A program made the translations under genes and the position numbers. DNA of 64,000 nucleotides, taken from Actinomycetes bacterium (GTDB lineage Bacteria; Actinomycetota; Actinomycetes; Actinomycetales; Actinomycetaceae). Of the stretch, positions 45,679-54,736 are shown piece after piece. The stretch spans positions 6,288 to 70,287 of the forward strand of contig JAEWEQ010000061.1 of NCBI GenBank assembly GCA_023389315.1, given 5' to 3'. The first letter of the stretch is position 1. The number at the start of each line of letters is the position of its first letter. Below the pieces are notes generated by a model. It made no database searches. It was given only the letters and a program-made list of their open reading frames with translations, and was not told the DNA's origin.

Positions 45679-46206
45679 TCAGCGCGCGGGCGACTGCAAC
45701 GGACCGGGGCCGCCGGTGGCGTCTTCCAAACCCTGCGGCACCGCGCCCAGGTCCGCTCCCCGATCAATGATGCGGTTGTTCTCATCCACCAGCACCACGC
45801 GCGGACGGTAGGAACGAGCCACCGCATCGGGCACCGCGGCGTAACACATTATGATCACCACGTCGCCCTTGCTCACCAGGTGTGCGGCCGCACCATTTAG
45901 CTGTACCACGCCCGAGCCCGCCGGGCCGGCAATGGTGTAGGTGGTCAAGCGCGAACCATTGGTGACGTTGACGACGTCAACTTGTTGGCCATCTAAAATA
46001 TCGGCCGCAGCTAACAACTGTGCGTCCACCGTGATAGACCCAACGTAGTGCAAATCGGCGCCCGTCACAGTGGCGCGGTGGATCTTGCCCGTCACCATGG
46101 TGCGCAGCAATCCGGGGACCACCGCAGAAACAGCGTCCCCAGGAACCGCGACGGAACCGTTATCCCCCGCCACGGGCTGGCCACTCATCGCATGAGAGTG
46201 CGTCAT
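45679..46206 (-). CDS. panD: Aspartate 1-decarboxylase
   Basis: Makes beta-alanine for pantothenate/CoA. The core LLRTMVTGKIHRATVT ... LHYVGSITVD contains the Gly-Ser self-processing site that generates the pyruvoyl cofactor. At 175 residues it is about 45 longer than typical: some 35 extra N-terminal residues (if the ATG overlapping the panC stop, ATGA, is used) and a Pro/Gly-rich tail. GAGGTG lies upstream of that ATG. Last gene of the bPH2-DUF2520-panC-panD run. Confidence 0.93.
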   Translation of the reverse strand: MTHSHAMSGQPVAGDNGSVAVPGDAVSAVVPGLLRTMVTGKIHRATVTGADLHYVGSITVDAQLLAAADILDGQQVDVVNVTNGSRLTTYTIAGPAGSGVVQLNGAAAHLVSKGDVVIIMCYAAVPDAVARSYRPRVVLVDENNRIIDRGADLGAVPQGLEDATGGPGPLQSPAR

Positions 46207-47060
46207 CGGATATGCACCTCAGTGTTGTCAATCAGTCTGGTAGTTCCCACCTTAGCGGCTACCGCCAGCACCGCATCCGCGGGGCCTTGCGTCACCGGTG
46301 TGAAATCTACCGGATCGACCAGCGCCACGTAGTCCAGCTCCACACCTGGCTCCGAGACGATCATCTGGCGCACCGCGTCCACCACCTGGGCGGCGTCCGC
46401 GCCTTCGGGCGCCAACTGCGCGCCGTGACGCAAAGCTCGCGACAGCACGAGGGCGTGGGAACGCTCCGACGCGGAAAGGTAAGCGTTGCGTGAAGAAAGT
46501 GCCAAACCGTCCTCGGCGCGCACAATATCCACACCAACGATCTGGATGGGCATGTCCAAGTCACGCACCATCTGGCGGATGATTGCCAACTGCTGGGCAT
46601 CCTTGCGTCCGAAGAGCGCCACCTGGGGGCGGACCAGGTTGAAAACCTTATTGACCACCAGGCAAACGCCGGCGAAGTGCGTGGGGCGGGTGGCGCCTTC
46701 CAAAACCTTCGCAGTGGGGCCCGGATCGATGCGCACGCGCGCCTCGCCGTGAGGGTAGACCTCCTCCACCGCGGGGGCGTACACCAAATCCGCCCCCACG
46801 GTTGACAGGGCGTGGACGTCAGCGTCCAAGGTGCGCGGGTAAGCGTCGAAATCCTCGCCGGGGGCGAACTGGGTGGGGTTTACGAAAATCGTCACCACCA
46901 CGTGGTCACCGTGTTTGCGGGCCTGGCGCACCAGCTCCAAGTGCCCCGCGTGGAGTGCGCCCATGGTCATCACCAGGGCGCGTTTGCCTGGAAGCTGCTC
47001 CAAGGCAGCGGTCAGATCGGCGCGAGTATGAACCACTTTCGGGGTGTGCGGTGCGGTCAC
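46203..47060 (-). CDS. panC: Pantothenate synthetase
   Basis: Condenses pantoate and beta-alanine with ATP to pantothenate. 285 residues from a GTG at 47060, preferred over an upstream ATG because GGAAGG is eight bases before it and the size is then typical. MGALHAGHLELVR is the HIGH-type ATP site, TIFVNPTQF the pantoate loop, and SSRNAYLS the KMSKS-equivalent. Stop overlaps the panD start. Confidence 0.95.
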   Translation of the reverse strand: MTAPHTPKVVHTRADLTAALEQLPGKRALVMTMGALHAGHLELVRQARKHGDHVVVTIFVNPTQFAPGEDFDAYPRTLDADVHALSTVGADLVYAPAVEEVYPHGEARVRIDPGPTAKVLEGATRPTHFAGVCLVVNKVFNLVRPQVALFGRKDAQQLAIIRQMVRDLDMPIQIVGVDIVRAEDGLALSSRNAYLSASERSHALVLSRALRHGAQLAPEGADAAQVVDAVRQMIVSEPGVELDYVALVDPVDFTPVTQGPADAVLAVAAKVGTTRLIDNTEVHIR

Positions 47061-47214
47061 GATAGAAGCCTTCCCGGTTAAAACAGTCGATAGCAGATCC
47101 CCACCTGGCTGGCGCGCGGCCAACCCTGGAGGTAAGGTTCGCCTCGGTTTGTTGCCAAACCTCCTCCCCTATTGTGCGTGGAAGCAGGGGGTAAGCGCGA
47201 CTTTCAAGGGCCGA

Positions 47215-47321
47215 TTATGGCGTATCCCGCACGGCCAAGGTTAAGGCGCATTCCGCGCGACGTGCAGGTCATGGCTTACCGCGTAAGGCCAGGAGGCTAC
47301 GGCTTATCGCGCAGGGCTAGG
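47215..47321. repeat. Four degenerate 25-28-bp tandem repeats
   Basis: Units at about 47215, 47241, 47269 and 47297 share a T-Y-A-Y-GGC-K-Y-A-Y-C-CGCG pattern ending in a GGCCAGG-like block. The last covers the 3' end of the DUF2520 gene. The 47061-47296 gap otherwise contains only the presumed panC leader. Confidence 0.5.
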
Positions 47322-48205
47322 AGCACCGCGTCCAGCTGACGCTGACTGAGCCGACCGGCCTCGTGCGCCAAAAGCGCAGTGGCTTGCGCGAGCGCCAAAT
47401 ACGTGTCGGCAACCTCGCGCGAACCAAAATACGGCGGGCAGGCCGCGGGACTTTGCTGCAACGACTGCAACTGCGTCAGGTGACGACGCAAAGTCCCCGT
47501 ATCCGCGCGCACCACCGGACCAGTGAGGGCACTGGGATCTTCCGCTAGCGCATTCTCTAAAGACGCCTGCGCTAGGGGACGCAAAAACGCTCCCGAATCC
47601 TCCACCCCCGCTAACTCCAGGGCGCTGCGCGCCTGGATGAGGACGGTGAAGATGTGGTTCGCACCGTGCGTGAGAGCAGCGTGATAGAGCTGGCGCTGAC
47701 CGTCCTCGATCGGCACCGGCTGGGCTTGCAACTCGTAAATCAAGGCCTGCGCGATCGGCATCGCCACCGCGCTGGCGGTAACCGCCACCGGGCAGTCCAC
47801 CAGGCGCTGCAAGTCCAGGCTATAGCCCGAAAATGTCATCGCCGGGTGGATGGCGATGGTGAGGGCCCCAGCGCGGGCTGCCGGTTCGAGCACGTCCAGG
47901 CCGTGAGAGCCGCTGGCGTGCAGCACGATCTGACCCGGACGCCAACGACCCAGCTTCGCCAGTGAATCCACCACCGGGCCAACGGCATCATCGGGAGTGG
48001 TTACCGCCACCAGGTCGGCGTCGGGAAGTTCATCGGCCGCCACCATCGGAGTGTCTGGCAGTTGCCAGGAGAGGGCGTCGCGAACTTGTTCTTTGCTCGA
48101 GGACGTGGTGGCCACGATGGTGTGGCCGACGTTCTTCCACCCCATGGCGAGGGCGCGCCCCACCCGTCCGGGGCCGATGATGGCGATGCGCAGGCGGTTA
48201 CTCAT
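47297..48205 (-). CDS. DUF2520 Rossmann-like protein
   Basis: 302 residues. NAD(P)-binding motif IAIIGPGRVGRALAMGW at the N-terminus, then VLHASGSHGLDVL and IHPAMTFSGYSLDLQ, with a helical C-terminal domain (QLYHAALTHGANHIFTVL). It resembles ketopantoate reductase and pyrroline carboxylate reductase folds, and its position before panC suggests a role in pantoate supply, but the reaction is not established. ATG overlaps the upstream gene by 8 bp; GGAGC upstream. Confidence 0.88.
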   Translation of the reverse strand: MSNRLRIAIIGPGRVGRALAMGWKNVGHTIVATTSSSKEQVRDALSWQLPDTPMVAADELPDADLVAVTTPDDAVGPVVDSLAKLGRWRPGQIVLHASGSHGLDVLEPAARAGALTIAIHPAMTFSGYSLDLQRLVDCPVAVTASAVAMPIAQALIYELQAQPVPIEDGQRQLYHAALTHGANHIFTVLIQARSALELAGVEDSGAFLRPLAQASLENALAEDPSALTGPVVRADTGTLRRHLTQLQSLQQSPAACPPYFGSREVADTYLALAQATALLAHEAGRLSQRQLDAVLLALRDKP

Positions 48206-50159
48206 GGGGCTGCTCCGGGGAATTTGGGGCGGGGTCAGCCAGTGCGGCGGGGTCAGGCTGCGGGATGGGGGCGGCCTGCGGGGTGGGGGCGGCCTGCGGG
48301 GCAGGCTGCGAGACGGGATTAGGCTGCGGGGCGGGGCCAGACAACCTGGCTGACGCACCCGGTGCACCCGCGGCCGCGGATTGCGGCGTAAGTGCCGACG
48401 GCGGAGCTTGTCCAACTTCCGGACCGTCCTCGAACAACTCCCGCCCAGAAGCCTCCAACGCCGCGGTGGCGCGTTCGAACCACACGTCCTCGCGCTCACG
48501 CACCTGCGCCTGACGGCAACGCACCATCAACTGCTCCACCAGGTCCCCGGCGAGGGACGCATCCATATTGGACAGGTAGCTCTCTACCGGAGAGCCACTA
48601 GCCATATGCAGCTGTAAGTCCGCCAACCACATGCGCTTTTGGATGGGACCACGTGCGACCCGGTGCGACTGCACCCGCGGTAAAGCACACACCACCAGCG
48701 CCCGGCGAATCCGTCCTCGCCGAATCATCGCCACCTGGTCGGTGATGAAAATGGCGTCGCGCTTCCAACCCAGCGGAGAGAAAATGCGGGCGCGCCGCGG
48801 GTTCGCAAGGAACCCACCGTCAGTGGTGTAGCCATCGATGCCGGCGATCAGCTTCTCCACCGGGTCAGGGCAACCCAGGTTGGGGAAAATCAACCACAGG
48901 GCCCGCAGCATGGCGTCGCGGTCCCCCACCGGCAGCAAAATGTTGGTTTCTTCATTGGAATCTTCCAAGGAAGGCCCCACTCCAGCTTGCGAAATCGTCA
49001 CCCGATACCAGCCGGGGAAACGCCACAGCCACGGCTGGCTGATAGTCACCGCCTGGACGCGGCGCACCGGAATAGTTTGAGAACGCGTGGACATCAGGCC
49101 CGCCCGGATACGGATCCCCTCCGGCGTCAGGTTCGCCACGAAGTTGTAGTTCTGTGAGAACTCCTTCCACGGCAACGCCAACATCGCCACCGCCGCAGTC
49201 CCGAAACCAAACACGGCGCCAAAGGACAGCGACCCGGCCCAGCTGGAGGAAAGCAGCAGACCCGCGACACCCACCGCGATCACCACCAGCCCAATGGCAC
49301 TGGAAATCATCACGCCCAGGTTAAACAGCACTGAGCGCAGCAGTTGGCGAGTGGGGACGGCGAAAATTTGCGTTCCCGAATCCGCTTCGGTGGCCAGCAG
49401 CGCATCCACCCGAGAAGCGGCGCGCGAGAGGTGGCCGGCGGGAGCGGCAGGCGGTTGCGCTTCGGAGTGTGCGGCTTGCACCCCCGGGTGGCCCACGGGC
49501 GTGGCCGGGTGCGAGTGGCCAGCGGGTTCAGACTCATCCCCCACGGCGAGGACGGGTGGGGTCGTTCCAGCGCCGGCGCCGGGATCGCCCTCGGCCGGCA
49601 ACTCCCCCTTCTCCACCGCGCGCGCCCGGTTAGCCTGGCTCAGAATCTCCCTGCGCAACGACTCCAAATTCGAACTGCTCAGCAACCCCAAAACCACGTT
49701 CGAACCTGCACCGCCAGCAACTTCGATAGTTACCGAACCGAGTTTGAAAAGGCGCCCAATCAGACCGTGAGTGATATTCACCGACTGTATGCGGGTGAGG
49801 CGGGCGTGGCGTTGCGAACGGAAGATGATGCCTCGGCGATGCCACACGGCCTCGTCAGTAATGGCATACTCCTCACGGCGCCACGCGAAGAACGTAAACA
49901 AACCGACCACCACCGCTGCCCCCAGGGCAATCGCAGCGACGATCAAAATGACCCAGCGCAGCTCAGAGATAGGGAGGGTGCCGTCCTCGAAAATCTCTAA
50001 CAGCGAATCCAGGTTCTTAAAGAACACGAACGCCAAAATCATGCCCATCACACCCAGGCCGCGTGACAGCGGAGTCAGAGGGTGCATTCGGCGCCACGCC
50101 TGCGGTGGCACGCCGCTAGCGGAAGCCTCCAGGCGGGGGGATTTTGCTGGTTTACTCAC
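48198..50159 (-). CDS. Membrane protein with tandem bPH2 (PH-like) domains, YdbT-like
   Basis: 653 residues. Two membrane pairs (about 33-100 and 285-345) each precede a bacterial PH-like domain (RREEYAITDEAVWHRRGIIF; VANLTPEGIRIRAGLMSTRS with QTIPVRRVQAVTI); a third PH-like segment is near 455-550 (RDAIFITDQVAMIRRGRIRR). The last 90 residues are Pro/Ala/Gln-rich. Partner of the small bPH2 protein encoded immediately upstream (two-base gap). In other bacteria YdbS/YdbT pairs affect envelope or antimicrobial tolerance. GTG start. Confidence 0.88.
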   Translation of the reverse strand: MSKPAKSPRLEASASGVPPQAWRRMHPLTPLSRGLGVMGMILAFVFFKNLDSLLEIFEDGTLPISELRWVILIVAAIALGAAVVVGLFTFFAWRREEYAITDEAVWHRRGIIFRSQRHARLTRIQSVNITHGLIGRLFKLGSVTIEVAGGAGSNVVLGLLSSSNLESLRREILSQANRARAVEKGELPAEGDPGAGAGTTPPVLAVGDESEPAGHSHPATPVGHPGVQAAHSEAQPPAAPAGHLSRAASRVDALLATEADSGTQIFAVPTRQLLRSVLFNLGVMISSAIGLVVIAVGVAGLLLSSSWAGSLSFGAVFGFGTAAVAMLALPWKEFSQNYNFVANLTPEGIRIRAGLMSTRSQTIPVRRVQAVTISQPWLWRFPGWYRVTISQAGVGPSLEDSNEETNILLPVGDRDAMLRALWLIFPNLGCPDPVEKLIAGIDGYTTDGGFLANPRRARIFSPLGWKRDAIFITDQVAMIRRGRIRRALVVCALPRVQSHRVARGPIQKRMWLADLQLHMASGSPVESYLSNMDASLAGDLVEQLMVRCRQAQVREREDVWFERATAALEASGRELFEDGPEVGQAPPSALTPQSAAAGAPGASARLSGPAPQPNPVSQPAPQAAPTPQAAPIPQPDPAALADPAPNSPEQPHE

Positions 50160-50161
50160 GA

Positions 50162-50713
50162 CTACAACCCCGCCAAGTCCACATCCCCGCGGGCAGCCAA
50201 ATCATCGCGCAACTGCGCTGCATCCGCGGCGGGCAAGCCGGGGATGGTGGCGGCAGTGGCACCCGAAGCGGTATTCAAGGTCACCGTCGCCAATCCCACC
50301 ATGCGCTCGATCGGCCCCTCTTGCACATCCACGTACTGCAGGCGGCCGTACGGGATCACGGTCAGGGAGCGGAACATGATGCCGCGGCGGATCAGTAGCT
50401 CTGACTCCGTGCGCGCATAGGCGAACGCCCGCACTCGCCGCACCTGGATGAACGCCCACCACAGGTAGTACGCCAGCATTAGGGCTGCCACCACGGCCGG
50501 CAGGTAGCTGGGGACATTGAGGTTCGCGACCAGGAAATACGCCCCCACGGTCAGCGCGGGGATGAGGATTAACGCGCGCAACCCGATCCCCACCAGCCGC
50601 ACGGTGGCGAGTTTGGGGGAGATTGATTCGAATTGGGCACCCGCGGGAGCGAACGGCTCGGGACGCTCGGGCCCGCGGTAAGTCGGCGTTGGTACCGCAA
50701 CGGTGTCAGACAT
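50162..50713 (-). CDS. Small bPH2 membrane protein, YdbS-like
   Basis: 183 residues: two transmembrane helices (about 43-90) then a bPH2 domain with the signature FAYARTESELLIRRGIMFRS and VIPYGRLQYVDVQEGPIERM. It is the typical partner of the large bPH2 protein. First gene of the run that continues through DUF2520, panC and panD. AGGAACC precedes the ATG. Confidence 0.9.
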   Translation of the reverse strand: MSDTVAVPTPTYRGPERPEPFAPAGAQFESISPKLATVRLVGIGLRALILIPALTVGAYFLVANLNVPSYLPAVVAALMLAYYLWWAFIQVRRVRAFAYARTESELLIRRGIMFRSLTVIPYGRLQYVDVQEGPIERMVGLATVTLNTASGATAATIPGLPAADAAQLRDDLAARGDVDLAGL

Positions 50714-50887
50714 GGAGGTTCCTATTCACGGTCGAAATTAGTCACGGAATTACTTTAGGTTCCACCGCATATTGTCCCATATTGGCTGGCGCTGCCCCAC
50801 CCCGCGTCGCGACAAAGCGGTGCATGGTGCGAAGGCGGGACGGGGCGAATAGCCCGCGCAGACGGTCAGCCGGCAAATGATACAGGC

Positions 50888-50938
50888 CGCGAGGACGGAG
50901 CGGACCGGGCGACGAGTACGGAGGCGAACGTCCTCGCG
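50888..50938. repeat. Inverted pair of the CGAGGACG word
   Basis: CGCGAGGACG (50888-50897) and CGTCCTCGCG (50929-50938) are perfect 10-bp arms 31 bases apart, in the intergenic region between the divergent bPH2 and response-regulator genes. No gene end lies here for a terminator to serve. Confidence 0.85.
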
Positions 50939-51002
50939 AAGGACGCTAGGCCGTGCAGCCAATTCCCAGACAACTCCCAGTCCCACGGTGTTTGATAGGA
51001 AT

Positions 51003-51710
51003 ATGAACCAAGATCCCACGCCCGAAGCGCGCCTGCTGGTGGTTGACGATGAGCCGAATATCCTAGACCTGTTGGCATCTTCCCTGCGCTTCGCCGGATT
51101 CGAAGTGTCCACCGCCGCGGACGGTAAGTCCGCCTTCCACCTGGCCACCACCGAATACCCCGACCTGATCGTCCTCGACGTGATGCTGCCCGACATGGAC
51201 GGCTTCACTGTCACGCGCCGCCTACGCGACGCCGGGGTGCGCATACCGGTACTATTCCTCACCGCGCGCGACGACATGCGCGACAAAATTCAAGGCCTCA
51301 CCGTGGGTGGCGACGACTACGTAACTAAACCCTTCGGGTTGGAAGAAGTAGTTGCTCGGATTCGCGCGATTTTGCGCCGCACCGTGGGAGAAAGCGGCGA
51401 CGACGGGGTGTTGCGGATCGCCGACCTGGAGTTGGACGAGGACGCTCACGAAGTTCGCCGCGCCGGCCACGAAATCGACCTGTCCCCCACCGAATTCAAA
51501 CTACTGCGCTACCTGATGATCAACGAAGGGCGCGTGGTTTCGAAAATGCAGATTCTTGACCACGTGTGGGAATACGACTGGGATGGGGAAGCCGCCATCG
51601 TCGAGTCCTATATTTCCTACCTGCGGCGCAAACTCGCTGTCCCCGGATCCTCCGAGAACCTGATTCACACTCGCCGCGGCGTGGGGTACATGCTTCGAGC
51701 CGGAGGGTAA
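51003..51710 (+). CDS. OmpR/PhoP-family response regulator
   Basis: 235 residues. Receiver domain with phospho-acceptor Asp in LIVLDVMLPDMDG and Lys in YVTKPFGLEE; a winged-helix DNA-binding domain ends in AAIVESYISYLRRKL and IHTRRGVGYMLR. Closest in feel to mycobacterial PhoP/TcrA-type regulators. The ATG follows AGGA; seven bases separate its stop from the kinase GTG. Target genes not identifiable, though autoregulation is usual. Confidence 0.94.
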   Translation: MNQDPTPEARLLVVDDEPNILDLLASSLRFAGFEVSTAADGKSAFHLATTEYPDLIVLDVMLPDMDGFTVTRRLRDAGVRIPVLFLTARDDMRDKIQGLTVGGDDYVTKPFGLEEVVARIRAILRRTVGESGDDGVLRIADLELDEDAHEVRRAGHEIDLSPTEFKLLRYLMINEGRVVSKMQILDHVWEYDWDGEAAIVESYISYLRRKLAVPGSSENLIHTRRGVGYMLRAGG

Positions 51711-51717
51711 AACCTTC

Positions 51718-53283
51718 GTGGCCTCCGCCAAGACCGCAGAAAAAACCGCTCTCCGGATCGAAAAAGCCGAACGATCCGGAAAGTTTTCGCTGCAACGACT
51801 GTGGGAACGCCTCACCCTACGGGTGCGGCTAGTGGCACTATTTACGCTGGTATTAACGGTAGGTTTCCTAGTTTCAGGCGCCGCCATGCTCGGCATTTTG
51901 CAAGCACACCTGGTGAGCCAAGTCGACCGGGAACTAGAAAACTCCGCTACCTCCATGGCGGTGGAATCGGTACGCGCCATTATGGCGAACCGATCCACCA
52001 AGTTCCCCTCCAACTACTACCTGCGCCTGACCATGGTTGACGGCACCTCCCTGGTGTCGGTAAACGATGAAACCGCTATGCGATTCGGCTTGCCTGAACC
52101 AGGGGCAGTGGTGGATGAGCAGATGGCACTGCCTATCACCACTACCCGCCCGGCGTCGATTAAGTCTTCAATTCCGGGCTCCTACTGGCGGGCCATGGCG
52201 GTGCCGATCTCGGTTGACCACAAACTGCACGCAGTGGCGACCATCGCTTTGCCACTGCGGTCAGTGGCCGAAACGGTGGCTAACACCGCCCGGTACTTTG
52301 CTTTGCTGGGCATCTTGGTTATCACCGTTGGCGCCATCACCTCAGATTATTTGGTGCGCCGAGCCCTGATCCCACTGGCGCGTATCGAGGAGGTAGCGGG
52401 CAAGATCGCCGCCGGTGACATCACTCAACGTATTGATCCGCTGCCCACCACCACCGAAGTGGGCTCCCTCTCCGCCAGCTTGAACCAGATGCTCAGCCAG
52501 ATTGAACAGTCTTTCGCGCAGCGGGATGAGTCCCAAAGCCGGGTGCGTCGTTTCGTGTCCGACGCTTCCCACGAGTTACGCACGCCGCTGGCGGCGATTC
52601 GCGGCTACGGGGAGTTGTACCGCATGGGGGCGGTCCCACCCGAAAAAGTCGCTGACGCTATGGCACGCATCGAATCTGAATCCAGCCGCATGGGTGCGTT
52701 GGTTGAGGATCTGCTGACTTTGGCGCGGCTAGACGAAGCCCAAGGTTTGAAACCGGTGCCGGTTGATTTAGTGGAACAGGGCACCAACGCGGCCTTTGAC
52801 TGCACGGCTTTGGACCCCACCCGGGTGGTGCAGTTAATTTCCTTAGATGGCGAGGACGCTCCCGCTTCCCTGGTAGTGGAAGCTGACCGTAACCAGTTGA
52901 CCCAAGTATTTACGAACTTGATCGGCAACGTAGTTCGCTACACGCCGAAAGGATCCCCGGTGGAGATCGCGTTGGGCCAAGTGGGCGATAACGCGGTAGT
53001 GGAGATTCGCGACCACGGGCCGGGTATTTCTTCGCAAGAATCCAGTAAAGTGTTCCGTCGTTTCTATCGCACCGACACTTCCCGCTCGCGCGCCTCAGGT
53101 GGGTCCGGCTTGGGCTTGGCGATCGTGTCTTCCATCGTCAGTTTGCATTCGGGGTCGATCTCTTTGGGGCACACGGACGGAGGCGGCCTGACGGTGCGGA
53201 TCGAACTGCCCTTGACCCAAGATGGGGTAAGCCAGGAGCGCAATGGGCGCGGCGGGCCCACTGATTCGAAAACTGCCCGCTAA
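51718..53283 (+). CDS. Membrane sensor histidine kinase
   Basis: 521 residues. TM1 about 38-60, an extracytoplasmic sensor (about 60-180), TM2 about 183-203, HAMP (RRALIPLARIEEVAGKIAAG), H-box SDASHELRTPLAAIRGYGEL, N-box NLIGNVVRYT, G1 DHGPGIS and G2 SGLGLAI. Autophosphorylates on the H-box His and passes phosphate to the regulator encoded just upstream. GTG start with GGAGG about 12 bases upstream. Stimulus unknown. Confidence 0.94.
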   Translation: MASAKTAEKTALRIEKAERSGKFSLQRLWERLTLRVRLVALFTLVLTVGFLVSGAAMLGILQAHLVSQVDRELENSATSMAVESVRAIMANRSTKFPSNYYLRLTMVDGTSLVSVNDETAMRFGLPEPGAVVDEQMALPITTTRPASIKSSIPGSYWRAMAVPISVDHKLHAVATIALPLRSVAETVANTARYFALLGILVITVGAITSDYLVRRALIPLARIEEVAGKIAAGDITQRIDPLPTTTEVGSLSASLNQMLSQIEQSFAQRDESQSRVRRFVSDASHELRTPLAAIRGYGELYRMGAVPPEKVADAMARIESESSRMGALVEDLLTLARLDEAQGLKPVPVDLVEQGTNAAFDCTALDPTRVVQLISLDGEDAPASLVVEADRNQLTQVFTNLIGNVVRYTPKGSPVEIALGQVGDNAVVEIRDHGPGISSQESSKVFRRFYRTDTSRSRASGGSGLGLAIVSSIVSLHSGSISLGHTDGGGLTVRIELPLTQDGVSQERNGRGGPTDSKTAR

Positions 53284-53301
53284 TGAGTCTAGCATGGGCG
53301 A

Positions 53302-54543
53302 GTGGATCGAAACTCCTATGCCTTTGCAGAACCTGCGCCGGTCATCCCCAGCTGGATGATCTCTACCTTCGTCACGGCCGCCCAAGATTTGGGGGCGACC
53401 TGTGAGCGCGCGCAACTGGAGGAGTTAGCGAACGACCTCGTGCGTCATTGGGCAAACCCGAAACGTTGTTTCCACGACTGTGCTTTCCTGCGCGCGGCGA
53501 TTGCCCGCATTGACGAGTTCTCCCCCGCTTCCCACAATCCTGCCGCCCTGCATTTGGCGCTGTGGTTCTACGGGGTGGGTCTGGCGTATCCGCTCGACCC
53601 CAACGATGAATTCGCAGTCACCGCCAGTGCCGAACGCTGCTGCGAGGTGATTGTGCGCTCCCTGGCGCCTCTGGGGGTACCACAAACCCAATGTGAGCAC
53701 GTGTGTCATTTGGCGCAAGCGGCCATCACCCGCAGTGTCGCGCCTGGGGATTTGGATACCGCGGTGCTGGTGGATGCGGTGTTGTCGCAATTCGCTTCCA
53801 AACCGCAGGATTATAAGCAGTTGTGCGCGGCGTTGCGCCGGGAGTTGGCAGATATTCCCGAGGGCGATTACTTGCGTTACCGGCGCTCGTACTTGAGTGA
53901 GTTATTGTCACGTCCGCAGATTTTCCGCTCCCCCTTGGCGATGGTTTGGGAGGGGCAGGCACGGCAGAACATCGAAGGCGAGTTGGCTTCGGTGCAGGCC
54001 CGCTTGGAGGATTTGGGTGAGCAGGAGCTGCCACCGCCGGTTTCCTTGCGACGCGATTTCCTCACGCCCACCGCTGGCACTCTTTCTCACGAGGACGGGG
54101 CGGCAGTGCCCAGTAGTGCCGTCGCTGGCGAAGTGGCGCGTGAAGTGAGCGGTGATGTGGAATCGGCCGCGCGCAGTGGTGTGGCTTCTGAGCCTGCTGC
54201 GAGCGCACCTCAGTTGGGTGCAGCGGGCGCGGAGCGGGATCTTCCGTCGGAAAATGCTTCCGCGGGAAGTTCGGCTGCGGGGAGTCCGGCCGCGAGTAAT
54301 CCCGCCTCTGGAAGTCCGGCCGCTGAGAGTCTGGCCGCGGGTGAACCCGTCCCTGGAAGTCCGGCTGCGGGAAGTTCGGCTGCGGGGAGTCCGGCCGCGA
54401 GTGAACTCGCCCCGGAAATGTCTTCCCTGGAGATGATCCCTGACCTGCTGGCACCGGTGAAGAAGGACGCCCCGCGACGGTTGTCAGCTAAGGAACAGGC
54501 GCGGGCGGCACGCGGACCGAAACCACCCGCCGGTAGTAACTAG
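53302..54543 (+). CDS. HD-hydrolase-like protein with lost HD motif and repeat tail
   Basis: 413 residues. Residues 15-215 look like the small predicted metal-dependent HD hydrolases of actinobacteria (ANPKRCFHDCAFLRAAIARI, then AALHLALWFYGVGLAYPLDP), but the usual W-F-H-D is WFYG, so the catalytic pair is missing. The tail (about 240-400) is Ala/Ser/Gly/Pro-rich with GSPAAGSSAAGSPAAS repeats; residues 385-413 are basic. Function unknown. GTG start with weak ribosome-binding site, 18 bp after the kinase stop, so possibly co-transcribed. Confidence 0.72.
   Translation: MDRNSYAFAEPAPVIPSWMISTFVTAAQDLGATCERAQLEELANDLVRHWANPKRCFHDCAFLRAAIARIDEFSPASHNPAALHLALWFYGVGLAYPLDPNDEFAVTASAERCCEVIVRSLAPLGVPQTQCEHVCHLAQAAITRSVAPGDLDTAVLVDAVLSQFASKPQDYKQLCAALRRELADIPEGDYLRYRRSYLSELLSRPQIFRSPLAMVWEGQARQNIEGELASVQARLEDLGEQELPPPVSLRRDFLTPTAGTLSHEDGAAVPSSAVAGEVAREVSGDVESAARSGVASEPAASAPQLGAAGAERDLPSENASAGSSAAGSPAASNPASGSPAAESLAAGEPVPGSPAAGSSAAGSPAASELAPEMSSLEMIPDLLAPVKKDAPRRLSAKEQARAARGPKPPAGSN
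54262..54402 (+). repeat. Exact 36-bp direct duplication within coding sequence
   Basis: 54262-54297 and 54367-54402 are identical, 105 bp apart, within a longer run of 15-bp Gly/Ser/Pro/Ala-coding units. It lies in the disordered tail of the HD-like protein. Confidence 0.85.
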
Positions 54544-54736
54544 CCGCCGCACCTCAGCGCCTGGCGGCTCGGCGCTGCCACCCAGTGAACCTCCATCGGA
54601 GGTTTTCCACACACCACCGTTATCCCCAGCTCTCCCTGGCGCGGACGCCACCGAGTGCAGGCTCCGACGCATATTGGTTTCACGGGAGGCAACCGCCAAC
54701 CCGACATAGACTCAACCGATGCTAAGGGAGCTAAAG

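Noticed and set aside
47140..47165. Possible iron box upstream of panC (GTAAGGTTCGCCTCGG)
   Set aside because: Only the left half resembles the DtxR consensus and the gene has no iron link.
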